From Actinomycetota bacterium (GTDB lineage Bacteria > Actinomycetota > Thermoleophilia > Gaiellales > Gaiellaceae), in the NCBI GenBank assembly GCA_004366385.1, contig ML178785.1, positions 141,828 to 205,827 on the forward strand: 64,000 nucleotides of DNA, given 5' to 3'. The notes beneath the pieces were generated by a model that searched no databases, was not told the DNA's origin, and worked only from the letters and a program-made list of their open reading frames with translations. Shown here piece by piece: positions 8,886 to 17,862 of this stretch. The stretch's first letter is position 1; every line of letters starts with the position of its first letter. The translations under genes were made by a program, and so were the position numbers.

Positions 8886-10559
8886 GTGTTCACGACGAGG
8901 CCGGAGCTGCGCGGGACGTTCGGGATGGTCGCGTCCACGCACTGGCTCGCATCGCAGGCCGGGATGGCGGTGCTCGAGCGCGGCGGGAACGCGTTCGACG
9001 CCGCGGTCGCGACCGGCTTCACGCTCCAGGTCGTCGAGCCGCACCTGAACGGGCCCGGCGGCGAGGTGCCCGCGATCTTCTACTCGGCGGAGCGCGACGC
9101 GGTGCAGGTGCTCTGCGGCCAGGGTGTCGCACCGGCGCGCGCGACGATCGAGGCGTTCCGCGACCTCGGCCACGAGCTCGTGCCGGGGACGGGCGTGCTC
9201 GCCGCGTGCGTGCCGGGGTCGTTCGGCGCCTGGCTGCTGCTGCTGCGCGAGCACGGGACGTGGCGGCTCGAGGACGTGCTCGAGCACGCGATCGGGTACG
9301 CGGAGCACGGGTTCCCGCTCGTCGCCGGGATCCGCGCCACGATCGACCGGACGGAGGCGTTGCTCGCGACGTGGCCCGGCTCGCGCGATCTCTACCTGCC
9401 CCCGCCCGAGGTGGGCGCGCTCTTCAGGAACCGCCCGCTCGCGGCGACGTACCGGCGCATCGTGGAGGAGAGCCGCGGCGGGTCGCGGGAGGAGGAGGTC
9501 GAGCGCGCGCGCAGCCTCTTCTACGGGGGCTTCGTCGCGGAGGAGATCGACCGCTTCGTCGCGGCCGAGGGCGGCTTCCTCTCCGCGGACGATCTCGCCG
9601 CGTGGGACGCGACCTTCGAGGAGGCGGCGGCGATCGAGTATCGCGGGCTCACCGTGTGCAAGACCGGCGCGTGGGGCACGGGCCCGGCCGGGCTCCAGCA
9701 GCTCGCGCTGCTGCGCGGCTACGACCTCGCGGAGCTCTCCGAGCCCGAGCTGCTCCACGTCGTCACGGAGTGCGCCAAGCTTGCGTTCGCGGACCGCGAC
9801 GCGCTCTACGGCGACGCGTCCGAGATCCGGCTCGACATCCTGCTCTCCGAGGAGTACGCGGGCGAGCGCCGCGCGCTCCTAGGCGAGGAGGCCTCGGCGG
9901 AGTACCGCCCGGGCTTCGGGCGGCTGCCGCGCGTCCACGCGGGCGCCGAGGCAACGGTCGGCTCGGGCGAACCGAGCCGCGGCACCTGCCACTTCGACAT
10001 CGCGGACCGGCACGGCAACGTGATCTCCGCGACGCCGAGCGGCGGCTGGCTCCAGAGCTCCCCCGTGATCCCGGCCCTCGGCTGGCCCCTCGGGACGCGC
10101 GCGCAGATGTTCTGGCTCGAGGAGGGGCTGCCCTCGTCGCTCGTGCCGGGGACGCGCCCGCGGACGACGCTCTCGCCCGGCCTCGCGCTCCGCCACGGGC
10201 GGCCGTACCTCGCGTGGGGGACGCCGGGCGGCGACCAGCAGGAGCAGTGGGCGCTACACGCGTTCCTCCGCCACGTCGACCTCGGCCTCGACGTCCAGGC
10301 GGCGATCGACGCGCCGGAGTTCCACACCGACCATCTGATCTCGTCCTTCTACCCGCGCGGGTTCCAGGAGCGCTCGCTCGCGCTCGAGGCGCGCGTGGGG
10401 TCGCGGACGGTCGCGGATCTCCAGCGGCGCGGGCACGAGGTGACGCTGTGGCCGCCGTGGTCGCTCGGCCGCGTGACGATGGTCGCGCGCGAGCCCGACG
10501 GGTTGCTGAAGGCGGGGGCGAACCCGCGCGGGATGCAGGGCTACGCGGTCGGGCGCTGA
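8886..10559 (+). CDS. Gamma-glutamyltransferase family protein
   Basis: A 557-residue Ntn-hydrolase of the gamma-glutamyltranspeptidase family. The N-terminal part has FGMVASTHWLASQAGMAVL and RGGNAFDAAVATGF. The autoprocessing/catalytic Thr is probably Thr367 in SRGTCHFDIADRHGNVIS, aligned with the T-T/S-H pattern of characterised enzymes, with Cys in place of the second hydroxyl residue. Members transfer gamma-glutamyl groups or act as acylases. The GTG start has TAGAGT ending 7 bases before it. It is divergent from the cyclase gene with only 24 bases between. No signal peptide is visible, so it may be cytoplasmic; the substrate is unknown. Confidence 0.85.
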   Translation: MFTTRPELRGTFGMVASTHWLASQAGMAVLERGGNAFDAAVATGFTLQVVEPHLNGPGGEVPAIFYSAERDAVQVLCGQGVAPARATIEAFRDLGHELVPGTGVLAACVPGSFGAWLLLLREHGTWRLEDVLEHAIGYAEHGFPLVAGIRATIDRTEALLATWPGSRDLYLPPPEVGALFRNRPLAATYRRIVEESRGGSREEEVERARSLFYGGFVAEEIDRFVAAEGGFLSADDLAAWDATFEEAAAIEYRGLTVCKTGAWGTGPAGLQQLALLRGYDLAELSEPELLHVVTECAKLAFADRDALYGDASEIRLDILLSEEYAGERRALLGEEASAEYRPGFGRLPRVHAGAEATVGSGEPSRGTCHFDIADRHGNVISATPSGGWLQSSPVIPALGWPLGTRAQMFWLEEGLPSSLVPGTRPRTTLSPGLALRHGRPYLAWGTPGGDQQEQWALHAFLRHVDLGLDVQAAIDAPEFHTDHLISSFYPRGFQERSLALEARVGSRTVADLQRRGHEVTLWPPWSLGRVTMVAREPDGLLKAGANPRGMQGYAVGR

Positions 10560-10561
10560 GC

Positions 10562-11044
10562 GTGGCCGACCGCACGCGCACCTACTCCTGGGACGATCCC
10601 TTCGCGCTCAGCGAGCACCTCGCCGGCCGCTCGGGGCTCGAGCTCATGCAGGCGATGGCCTCGGGCGAGCTGCCCGCGCCCCCGATCGCGCACACCCTCG
10701 GGTTCCGGCTCGTCGAGGTCGAGCGCGGCCGCGCCGTGTTCGAGTGCCAGCCGGCGGAGTTCCACTACAACCCGATCGGCACGGTCCACGCCGGGCTCCC
10801 GACGACCCTGATGGACTCCGCGATGGGTCTCGCGTTCGTGACGACGCTCGAGCAGCCGGTCCCGTGGACGACGCTCGAGCTGAAGGCGAACTTCACGCGC
10901 GCGCTCACGGTCGAGACAGGCCTCGTCCGCTGCACCGGCACCGTGATCCACGCGGGCCGGCGGGTAGCGACGACCGAGGCGCGGGTCGAGGATGCCGAGG
11001 GGCGCCTCTACGCCCACGGCACGAGCACGATCCTGGTGCTCTGA
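10562..11044 (+). CDS. PaaI-type hotdog-fold thioesterase
   Basis: A 160-residue protein with the hotdog thioesterase core: FHYNPIGTVHAGLPTTLMDSA followed by a beta sheet through LELKANFTRAL. The GTG start lies 2 bases after the gamma-glutamyltransferase stop, so the two are co-transcribed. PaaI-like enzymes hydrolyse acyl-CoA or aryl-CoA thioesters; the substrate cannot be inferred. The N-terminal 45 residues preceding the hotdog core are extra. Confidence 0.82.
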   Translation: MADRTRTYSWDDPFALSEHLAGRSGLELMQAMASGELPAPPIAHTLGFRLVEVERGRAVFECQPAEFHYNPIGTVHAGLPTTLMDSAMGLAFVTTLEQPVPWTTLELKANFTRALTVETGLVRCTGTVIHAGRRVATTEARVEDAEGRLYAHGTSTILVL

Positions 11045-11045
11045 G

Positions 11046-11549
11046 CTACGTCTCGTCGCGCGGCGCGCGTAGCAAGTCGGAGATCGCTCGCAGCTCTCCA
11101 GCTACCACCTTGTCGTGAGGGCGACCAGCGGCTTCCTTCATGCCGATCAAGTGATCGAGCGAGGCAATGCGGATCGTGCGGCCCTCGAGTGTCGACTCGA
11201 ACGCCTCGGCGCGTAGCGCCTCGTATGCCGGTGCGCCGTCTGGATACGCGCGGATGTCGAGCTTCCCGACGTCGGTGTCGAACGTGAAGTTGCCGCCGGC
11301 GGCCGGCGATCTCGCGTCGAGGACGAACGGTACGTCCTGCGGAGCTCCACGCATCGTGGCGCTGAGGTCGTTCAGAACCGCCGCGAGCCGTTCGAGGTTC
11401 TCAGCGGTGCGCGAGTACGCGACGTCGACGTCGTAGGTCGGGTAGGCAGAGCCATGCGCTCCGGCCGCCAGACCTCCGGTCAGAACGAAGTCGACACCCG
11501 CGTCCGCGAGCCGGATGAGCGCCGGCGTGGGGTCGAACTCATCGGCCAA
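11046..11549 (-). CDS. Nucleotidyltransferase-like protein, toxin half of a TA-like pair
   Basis: A 167-residue protein starting with TTG at 11549. It contains FVLTGGLAAGAHGSAYPTYDVDVAYSR, where the GG-(A)-H-G and D-V-D pattern is the metal-binding core of the MNT/AbiEii-type nucleotidyltransferase fold. SLDHLIGMKEAAGRPHDK is the usual C-terminal motif of this family. It directly follows an Xre-type helix-turn-helix gene and overlaps its reconstructed end, an arrangement common in actinobacterial toxin-antitoxin-like loci. Target unknown. Confidence 0.7.
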   Translation of the reverse strand: MADEFDPTPALIRLADAGVDFVLTGGLAAGAHGSAYPTYDVDVAYSRTAENLERLAAVLNDLSATMRGAPQDVPFVLDARSPAAGGNFTFDTDVGKLDIRAYPDGAPAYEALRAEAFESTLEGRTIRIASLDHLIGMKEAAGRPHDKVVAGELRAISDLLRAPRDET

Positions 11550-11855
11550 CGGCAGCCTGGAAACGTTGGAGTCCCTGCGTGAATGCGACTTGCTGGCGCA
11601 TGCGCGTCTCGGGCTCGAGCCTCAGCTTCGGCTCGTTGAGCGTCGTGTCGAATCCCGGTCCACAGGCTCGGCGGCGAGCTCGAGCCGCTCGTTCATGAGC
11701 CAGAGGAGCTCGGCGAGCGTGTCGACCGAGGGCGATACGAGCTCGCGCTCGATCCGCGAGATCGCCGCCTGCGACGTCCGTGCGCGCATGGCGAGCTGTT
11801 TCTGGGTGAGCCCGTGGCGCCTTCTCGCATCACGGAGCAGCTCACCTGCGGTCAT
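11539..11855 (-). pseudogene. Xre-family regulator (antitoxin-like), frameshifted near its C-terminus
   Basis: The ATG at 11855 starts a helix-turn-helix protein (ELLRDARRRHGLTQKQLAMR, then SQAAISRIERELVSPSVDT). As read, it stops at 11622 after an unlikely Arg/Ser tail. One frame over, starting at about 11657, the sequence reads PGFDTTLNEPKLRLEPETR, then MRQQVAFTQGLQRFQAAVGR, and stops at 11539, overlapping the nucleotidyltransferase start. This is the C-terminus expected for the family. One extra C in the GGACCGGGA stretch would restore a protein of about 105 residues. It is a recent one-base loss or a sequencing error. Confidence 0.75.
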
Positions 11856-11862
11856 GCGGCGA

Positions 11863-11882
11863 AGATATCAGATCAGATATCT
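11863..11882. promoter_or_regulatory. Inverted-repeat operator of the Xre/nucleotidyltransferase pair
   Basis: AGATATC-agatca-GATATCT is a perfect 7-base inverted repeat located just upstream of the Xre ATG and in unusually AT-rich sequence. On the minus strand TATCTT, overlapping one arm, ends 6 bases before the ATG and fits a -10 box. Binding by the adjacent Xre protein would block transcription, which is the usual autoregulation; this is inferred. Confidence 0.65.
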
Positions 11883-12001
11883 GCTACCCTCAGGCCCGTG
11901 CGCCGCGACGAGCAAGGCACCGCACTGTCCCCGGTAACCCGGCGGCGCCCGCACGCGTAAGCGCCGAGCGCCGCGACGCAGCCTTTCTAGACTCCCCGCG
12001 G

Positions 12002-14419
12002 ATGGATCCGCTGTACAAGCCCGAGGGCGTCGAGACGCGCTGGCAGGAGACGTGGGAGGCGGAGGGCCTGTACGAGGCCGAGCCCGATGCCGCGGGGCCC
12101 ACGTTCGTGATCGCGATCCCGCCGCCGAACGTCACCGGCGAGCTGCACATGGGGCACGCGTTGAACGCCTCGATTCAGGATCTGTTGATCCGCTGGCATC
12201 GCATGCGCGGCTTCTCGACGCTCTGGCAGCCGGGCTACGACCACGCGGGGATCGCGACCCAGAACGTCGTCGAGCGCGACCTCGCGAAGGAGGGGATGAC
12301 CCGCCACGACCTCGGCCGTGAGGCGTTCGTCGAGCGCACGTGGGCCTGGCTCGAGCACTACGGGAAGGTCATCTACTCGCAGTTCCGCCGGCTCGGCGCC
12401 TCGCTCGACTATCGCCGCGAGCGGTTCACGATGGACGAGGGCTACGTGCGCGCGGTGCTCAAGTACTTCGTGCACCTGTACGACCGCGGCCTGATGTACC
12501 GCGACAACCGGATCGTGAACTGGTGCCCGCGCTGCGCGAGCGCGATCTCCGACCTCGAGGTGAACCACACGGACGAGGACGACACGCTGTACCGGATCCG
12601 CTACCCGCTCGCCGACGGGGCCGGCCACGTGACGATTGCGACGGTGCGCCCGCCGACGATGCTCGCGGACGTCGCGGTCGCGGTGCACCCCGACGACGAC
12701 CGCTACCGCGAGCTCGTGGGGAAGGAGGCGATCCTCCCCGTCGCGGAGCGGCGGATCCCGATCGTCGCGGACGACCGCGTCGACCCCGAGTTCGGCACCG
12801 GCGCCGTGAAGATCACGCCCGGGCACGATCCGATGGACTTCGAGATCGGCCGTACGCACGGGCTCCCCGAGCTCACGGTCATCGGCCTCGACGGGAACAT
12901 GAACGAGGAGTCCGGCGAGTTCGCGGGGCTGGAGCAGAAGGAGGCCGAGAAGCGCATCGTCGCGCGGCTCGAGGAGCAGGGTCTCCTCGAGTCCGCCGAG
13001 CCCTACCGCCACTCCGTCGGGCACTGCGACCGTTGCGGCTCGCGCATCGAGCCGCTCATCACCTTGCAGTGGTGGTGCGAGATGACCGAGCTCGCGCGCC
13101 CTGCGATCGACGTCGTGAAGGAGGGCCGCGTGGTCTTCCGCCCGGAGCGCTACGCGAAGATCTACCTCGACTGGATGGAGTCCATCCGACCCTGGTGCGT
13201 GTCCCGCCAGCTCTGGTGGGGGCACCGGATCCCTGTCTGGTACTGCCCCGACGGGCATCTCACGGTCGTGGAGACGGAGCCCGACGCGTGCGCCGAGTGC
13301 GGGTCGGCGGAGCTCACGCAGGACGAGGACGTCATGGACACGTGGTTCTCGTCGCAGCTCTGGCCGTTCGCCACGCTCGGCTGGCCGGACGACACTCCTG
13401 AGCTCCGCCGCTGGTACCCGAACGACGCCAGCTCGACCGACCGCGGGATCATCTTCCTCTGGGAGGCGCGGATGATCATGGCCGGGCTCGAGCTGATGGG
13501 CGAGATCCCGTTCCACACGGTCAACATCCACTCCACGATCAACGCGCCGGACGGCCGGCGGATGTCGAAGAGCCTCGGAACCGGGATCGACCCGATGGGG
13601 CCGATCGAGCAGTTCGGCGCCGACGCGACTCGCTACGGGCTGCTGAAGAACTCCTCGACGCAGGACGTCCGCTTCTCCTACGGGACGATCGAGGAGGGGC
13701 GGAAGCTCGCGAACAAGCTCTGGAACGTCTCGCGCCTGATCCTCCAGCATGCGGAGGGCGTCACGCCGGAGGCGCGGCCGCGCGAGCTCGAGGAGCGCTG
13801 GATCCTGGCACGGATCGACGCGACTCGGAACGAAGTAGAGGAGGCGTGGGGGCTCTACGAGTTCGCGCCGTCGATGAGCGCGGTGTACCGCCTCGTCTTC
13901 GACGACTTCTGCGACTGGTACGCGGAAGCGGTCAAGCCGCGGCTGTACGAGCGCGACCCGGACACCGCCGCGACCGCGCTCGCGGCGCTCGAGCGCGTGC
14001 TCACGTTGCTGCACCCGGTGATGCCGCACGTCACGGAGGAGATCTGGACGGCGCTGCCGGCGCGCGAGAGGCGGCTGATCGTCTCGCCGTGGCCGGAGCC
14101 GGACGAGCGCTTCGCGGCGGACGCGGGCGCGCTCGACCGCGTGCAGGAGGCCGCGCAGATCTTCCGCCGGAGCGGGGTCGAGGTCGAGCTCTCGTCGGAC
14201 GACGAGCGGCGGATCTTCGCGGCTGTCGTGCGCCCCGAGCGAGCGCGCGTCGACGGCAACCGCGAGGCCGAGCTCGAGCGCCTGCGCAAGGAAGTCGCGC
14301 GCGGCGAGGGCATGCTCGCGAACGAGCGCTTCACACGGAACGCACCGGCCGAGGTGGTGGAGGCCGAGCGCGAGAAGCTCGAGCGCTACCGCCGCGAGCT
14401 CGCAGCGCTCGAGGGTTGA
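12002..14419 (+). CDS. valS: Valyl-tRNA synthetase
   Basis: An 805-residue class I aminoacyl-tRNA synthetase. HIGH motif: PPNVTGELHMGHAL (H49-M-G-H52). KMSKS motif: GRRMSKSLGTG (Met521 onward). The editing (CP1) domain contains TVRPPTMLADVAVAVHPDD and the zinc-type Cys pairs NWCPRCASA and HCDRCGS. The C-terminus carries only a short coiled-coil-like tail, so the protein is somewhat shorter than the 860-950 residues of many ValRS. TAGACT ends 8 bases before the ATG. No T-box leader was found. Confidence 0.96.
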   Translation: MDPLYKPEGVETRWQETWEAEGLYEAEPDAAGPTFVIAIPPPNVTGELHMGHALNASIQDLLIRWHRMRGFSTLWQPGYDHAGIATQNVVERDLAKEGMTRHDLGREAFVERTWAWLEHYGKVIYSQFRRLGASLDYRRERFTMDEGYVRAVLKYFVHLYDRGLMYRDNRIVNWCPRCASAISDLEVNHTDEDDTLYRIRYPLADGAGHVTIATVRPPTMLADVAVAVHPDDDRYRELVGKEAILPVAERRIPIVADDRVDPEFGTGAVKITPGHDPMDFEIGRTHGLPELTVIGLDGNMNEESGEFAGLEQKEAEKRIVARLEEQGLLESAEPYRHSVGHCDRCGSRIEPLITLQWWCEMTELARPAIDVVKEGRVVFRPERYAKIYLDWMESIRPWCVSRQLWWGHRIPVWYCPDGHLTVVETEPDACAECGSAELTQDEDVMDTWFSSQLWPFATLGWPDDTPELRRWYPNDASSTDRGIIFLWEARMIMAGLELMGEIPFHTVNIHSTINAPDGRRMSKSLGTGIDPMGPIEQFGADATRYGLLKNSSTQDVRFSYGTIEEGRKLANKLWNVSRLILQHAEGVTPEARPRELEERWILARIDATRNEVEEAWGLYEFAPSMSAVYRLVFDDFCDWYAEAVKPRLYERDPDTAATALAALERVLTLLHPVMPHVTEEIWTALPARERRLIVSPWPEPDERFAADAGALDRVQEAAQIFRRSGVEVELSSDDERRIFAAVVRPERARVDGNREAELERLRKEVARGEGMLANERFTRNAPAEVVEAEREKLERYRRELAALEG

Positions 14420-14478
14420 GCGAGGAGAACGACGGTCTGCCGCTGGACGGGTGAGCGCGGGCGTCGCATGATGCCAGG

Positions 14479-16116
14479 GTGCGTGACGACCTCCCCCGCG
14501 GAACGGTCACGTTCCTCTTCACCGACATCGAGGGGTCGACGAGGCTCCTCCACGAGCTCGGCGCCGAGCGCTACGCAGAGGTGCTGGGGGAGCACCAGCG
14601 GATCCTGCGCTCGGTCTTCGACGCGCACGGCGGCCGTGAGGTCGACACGCAGGGCGACTCCTTCTTCGCAGCGTTTCCCCGCGCGAAGGACGCGGTCGCG
14701 GCCGCGGTCGACGCCCAGCGGCAGCTCGCTGCGTACTCGGCGGGCGGAGTCGAGGTGAAGGTACGAATGGGGCTGCACACCGGCGAGCCCGTCGTCGGAG
14801 ACGACCGCTACGTCGGCATGGGCGTTCACAAGGCCGCGCGAATCGGAGCCGTCGGCCACGGTGGCCAGGTGCTCCTGTCGCGGAGCACGCGCGAGCTCGT
14901 CGAGGACGACCTGCCCGACGGGGTCGCCCTGCGGGATCTCGGCGAGCGCCGGCTCAAGGACCTGGAACGCCCGGAGCAGCTCGCTCAGCTCGAGGTTGCC
15001 GGGCTCCCGAGCGAGTTCTCGCCGGTGAGGACGCAGGACGTCGAGGCTCGGCGCAGGCGGCGGGTGCGCCTCGGCGTGCTTGCCGCGTTCGCCGTCGTCG
15101 TGGCGGCCGCGGTCGCGCTCGGTCTCGGTTTCGGCCGAGGCGGTGGCGGGACGGGCGTTGCTCCGAATTCGGTCGGCATCGTCGACGCGGCATCGAATCG
15201 GGTCGTCGAGTCGATCCCGGTGGGGATCGGCCCGCGGTCGGTTGCCGTCGGCGGCGGCGCGGTCTTCGTCGCGAACACGGCGGACGGGACGGTGTCGCGA
15301 ATCGACCCGGCCACGCGCCAGGTCGTGCGCACGATCGCGGTGGGTGACTTCCCCAGCGACGTCGCGGTCGCCGACGGCGCGGCCTGGGTCGCGCTCGGCG
15401 GCAACGCGCAGCTCCGCCGGATCCCCCTCGACCAGAACGAGGCGGAGAACGCGATCTCCGCCCTTGGGCCGACCGAAGGGTTCGTGGTCCAGCCGTGCAG
15501 CCGGCCATGGGCGAGCGTCGTCGCGGGCGGCGGCGTGCTCTGGTTCGCCTGCAACAACGACAACAACTCGTACCCGCTCGCAGATGCCTCGCGCGTCGAT
15601 CCGCGGGCGGGTGAGGCGGTACGGCTCGAGGACGCACTCGTCAGCTCGTCGCCGCTCGGGGTCGCGTTCTCCGACATCGCGTTCGGCGAAGGCGAGGTGT
15701 GGCTGGCGAACCTCAGCGGCGACGCAGTGATCCAGCTCGACGCTCGGACGGGCCTGAGAGTGCGCGATGTCGCTGTGGGAGCGCGCCCGGAGGCGATCGC
15801 GGTCGGGTTCGGATCCGTGTGGGTCGCGAACGCGGGTGACGGGAGTGTCTCGCGCATCACGATCGAAGGCGGCCCGGAGCGGCCGGCCGACGTCCGGGCG
15901 ATCCCCGTCGGGCGCGAGCCGGCCGATGTGGCCGTCGGCGGGGACGCCGTGTGGGTCGTCAACCGCGGAGACGGGACGCTCTCGCGCATCGATCCGAAGA
16001 CGTCTGAGGTGGTCGCGACCGTGCGAGTCGGCAGCCGGCTCGAGCGGGCTGCCGTCGGCGACGGGCTCGTGTGGGTCACGGTGCAGGCGGAGGAGGCCGG
16101 GGATGCGGAGCCCTGA
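14479..16116 (+). CDS. Membrane-anchored class III cyclase with extracellular YVTN beta-propeller
   Basis: A 545-residue fusion. Residues 1-180 form a class III nucleotide cyclase domain (TVTFLFTDIEGSTRLL, GDSFFAAFPRAKDAV, VGMGVHKAARIGAVGHGGQV). A basic stretch and a single membrane helix (VRLGVLAAFAVVVAAAVALG) follow at about 196-215. The outer part is a set of about 40-residue repeats of the YVTN/SMP-30 propeller type (SIPVGIGPRSVAVGGGAVFV, AIAVGFGSVWVANAGDGSVS, DVAVGGDAVWVVNRGDGTLS). The propeller may sense an external signal and control cyclic nucleotide synthesis. Metal aspartates are present; in place of the usual transition-state Asn there is a His, common in this subfamily. Confidence 0.8.
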   Translation: MRDDLPRGTVTFLFTDIEGSTRLLHELGAERYAEVLGEHQRILRSVFDAHGGREVDTQGDSFFAAFPRAKDAVAAAVDAQRQLAAYSAGGVEVKVRMGLHTGEPVVGDDRYVGMGVHKAARIGAVGHGGQVLLSRSTRELVEDDLPDGVALRDLGERRLKDLERPEQLAQLEVAGLPSEFSPVRTQDVEARRRRRVRLGVLAAFAVVVAAAVALGLGFGRGGGGTGVAPNSVGIVDAASNRVVESIPVGIGPRSVAVGGGAVFVANTADGTVSRIDPATRQVVRTIAVGDFPSDVAVADGAAWVALGGNAQLRRIPLDQNEAENAISALGPTEGFVVQPCSRPWASVVAGGGVLWFACNNDNNSYPLADASRVDPRAGEAVRLEDALVSSSPLGVAFSDIAFGEGEVWLANLSGDAVIQLDARTGLRVRDVAVGARPEAIAVGFGSVWVANAGDGSVSRITIEGGPERPADVRAIPVGREPADVAVGGDAVWVVNRGDGTLSRIDPKTSEVVATVRVGSRLERAAVGDGLVWVTVQAEEAGDAEP

Positions 16117-16152
16117 CGGCTGACGTCGTCGCGACGCTCGTACGATTCCCAC

Positions 16153-17220
16153 GTGACCGCTGTCGAGTGGCTCGACACGCTCTCTCCCTGGCCGCGGGAC
16201 GGCTTCGGCGTCGAGCGCATGCGCCGGCTCCTCGCCGAGCTCGGAGAGCCGCAGGACGCCTACCCGGCGATCCACGTCGTCGGCACGAACGGGAAGTCGA
16301 CCGCGACGGTCACGATCGAGGGGCTGCTCCGGCGCGACGGGCTCTCGGTCGGCGCGACGATCTCCCCGCACGTCGTCTCCTGGAGCGAGCGGATCCGCGT
16401 CGACGGCGCGGAGGTCGACTTCGAGGAGGCGGTCGCACGCGTGCGCGAGGCGGCCGAGCGGCTGGGGGCGACGCAGTTCGAGATCGTCACCGCCGCGGCG
16501 CTCGCGGCGTTCGCGGACGCGGGGGTGGACGTCGCGGTCGTCGAGGCGGGGCTCGGCGGTCGGCTCGACGCGACGAATGTGCTCCGCTCGCGCGTCGTCC
16601 TGCTCACCAGCGTGGCTCTCGAGCACACGGACGTCCTCGGCGACACCGTCGACGAGATCGCGCGCGAGAAGCTCGCCGTCGCGCCCGCAGACTGCGTCGT
16701 CGTCCTCCCCGACGGCGCCTTCGTCGACCTCGTCCCCGGCCGCGACGTCGTGCTCGGCGGCGCGCACGAGGCGGCAGAGGCGTTCCTCGGCCGCCCCCTC
16801 GCGCGCGGCCCCGACGCCGTCCTCCCCGGCCGCCTCGAGCGGCGCGGAAGCGAGGTCCGCGACGGCGCGCACAATCCGCACGGTGTCCGGTACCTCCTGG
16901 AGCGGCTTCGGGACGAGGCGGGCGACTTCACCGTCGTCGTCTCGATCCTCGCGGACAAGGACGCGGACGGGATGCTGCGCGAGCTCCGGCGGCTCGGGCC
17001 GCGCCTCGTCGCGACGCGCTCGTCCTCCGAGCGCGCGCTGCCGGCCGAGGACATCGGCGAGCTCGCGCGCGAGCACTTCGAGCACGTGGAAACGATCGAC
17101 GATCCCGCTGCCGCGCTCGCGCGCGCGCACGAGCTGGGCGAGCCGGTGCTCGTGACCGGCTCCCTGTACCTCCTCGGCGACCTCGCGCAGAGGGAACGGG
17201 AGGCCGCGTGGCGAAGGTGA
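16153..17220 (+). CDS. folC: Folylpolyglutamate synthase / dihydrofolate synthase
   Basis: A 355-residue Mur-ligase-fold enzyme that adds glutamate to folates. The P-loop is VVGTNGKST (about residues 42-50). SPHVVSWSERIRVDG and VVEAGLGGRLDATNV are FolC signatures, and DGAHNPHG begins the C-terminal domain. It is about 60 residues shorter than typical: the segment after DEIAREKLAV is compressed and the usual L-x-G-x-H-Q-x-x-N motif is missing or degenerate. The GTG start has TACGAT ending 6 bases before it. valS and folC are near neighbours in many bacteria; here the cyclase gene lies between them. Confidence 0.88.
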   Translation: MTAVEWLDTLSPWPRDGFGVERMRRLLAELGEPQDAYPAIHVVGTNGKSTATVTIEGLLRRDGLSVGATISPHVVSWSERIRVDGAEVDFEEAVARVREAAERLGATQFEIVTAAALAAFADAGVDVAVVEAGLGGRLDATNVLRSRVVLLTSVALEHTDVLGDTVDEIAREKLAVAPADCVVVLPDGAFVDLVPGRDVVLGGAHEAAEAFLGRPLARGPDAVLPGRLERRGSEVRDGAHNPHGVRYLLERLRDEAGDFTVVVSILADKDADGMLRELRRLGPRLVATRSSSERALPAEDIGELAREHFEHVETIDDPAAALARAHELGEPVLVTGSLYLLGDLAQREREAAWRR

Positions 17221-17321
17221 GGGAGCGGCTCGCGGTGCTCGCGTTCGCCGCGCTCATCGTCGTGACGATCGTGGGAGGCGCGTTGGCGCTCGGCTACCTG
17301 GTGGGCAAGCTTCTGCTATGA
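17208..17321 (+). CDS. 37-residue single-helix membrane peptide
   Basis: GTG at 17208 overlaps the folC 3' end and starts a 37-residue peptide: a short basic N-terminus (VAKVRERLAVL), one long hydrophobic helix (AFAALIVVTIVGGALALGYL) and VGKLLL. GGGAGG lies 4 bases upstream. Its stop overlaps the next gene's start (ATGA), so it sits between two genes with translational coupling on both sides. That makes it likely to be translated. No family recognised. Confidence 0.6.
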   Translation: MAKVRERLAVLAFAALIVVTIVGGALALGYLVGKLLL

Positions 17322-17845
17322 GGATCGCGCGCATGCCGATCGCCCAGTCCGTCGACTCCGTCGACCTCACGCTCCTCCGCAACCTCGGGATCGCCTTCGT
17401 CGTGATCCTCTGGCTCGCGACCGCGTTCTGGACGTTCAAGGACGCACGGCGGCGGATCGCCGACCCGTGGCTGGTCGCGCTGGCGTCGCTCCTCGGCCTC
17501 GTCGTCCCGTTCCTCGGGCCGGTGATCTATATGTTCTTCCGCCCGCCCGAGTACCTCCAGGACGTCCACGAGCGGGACCTCGAGATCAAGGCGATGGAGC
17601 AGCGGCTCGCGGAGCTCGACCAGCGCTGCCCGGTCTGCCGCGCGCGGGTGGAGCCGCACTACCTCGTGTGCCCCGTGTGCACGACGAGGCTGAAGCAGGC
17701 CTGCGACTCCTGCGGGCAGCCGCTCGACGCGCTCTGGCAGGTCTGCCCGCACTGCGCGACCCCAGTGCGGCTGGAGCTGGCTCCGCTCGAGGACTTCACG
17801 CGCGGCCTGCCCGCGCCGCCCCGGCGGCGGGAGATCTCCGAGTAG
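17318..17845 (+). CDS. Membrane protein with double zinc ribbon
   Basis: A 175-residue protein with two N-terminal membrane helices (NLGIAFVVILWLATAFWTF and ALASLLGLVVPFLGPVIYMF). A helical linker (about 80-100) follows, then four CxxC pairs forming two zinc ribbons (CPVCRARVEPHYLVCPVC and CDSCGQ...CPHC). It is co-transcribed with folC and the 37-residue peptide. Zinc-ribbon membrane proteins of this kind are common in actinobacteria but have no assigned role. Confidence 0.7.
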   Translation: MRIARMPIAQSVDSVDLTLLRNLGIAFVVILWLATAFWTFKDARRRIADPWLVALASLLGLVVPFLGPVIYMFFRPPEYLQDVHERDLEIKAMEQRLAELDQRCPVCRARVEPHYLVCPVCTTRLKQACDSCGQPLDALWQVCPHCATPVRLELAPLEDFTRGLPAPPRRREISE

Positions 17846-17862
17846 TTAGACTCCGCCGCCGC

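Noticed and set aside
11885..12001. Possible T-box riboswitch before valS (AAGGCACCGCAC looks vaguely like the T-box core)
   Set aside because: The AGGGTGGNACCGCG core, specifier stem and terminator are not present, and TAGACT 8 bases before the ATG implies a very short leader.
11987..14029. Long open frame on the minus strand opposite valS
   Set aside because: High-GC shadow of valS: Arg/Val/Asp-rich with no motif, while the plus strand encodes a complete ValRS. The same applies to long antisense frames opposite 14386-17130, 27700-30207, 38343-40424 and 50497-53397.
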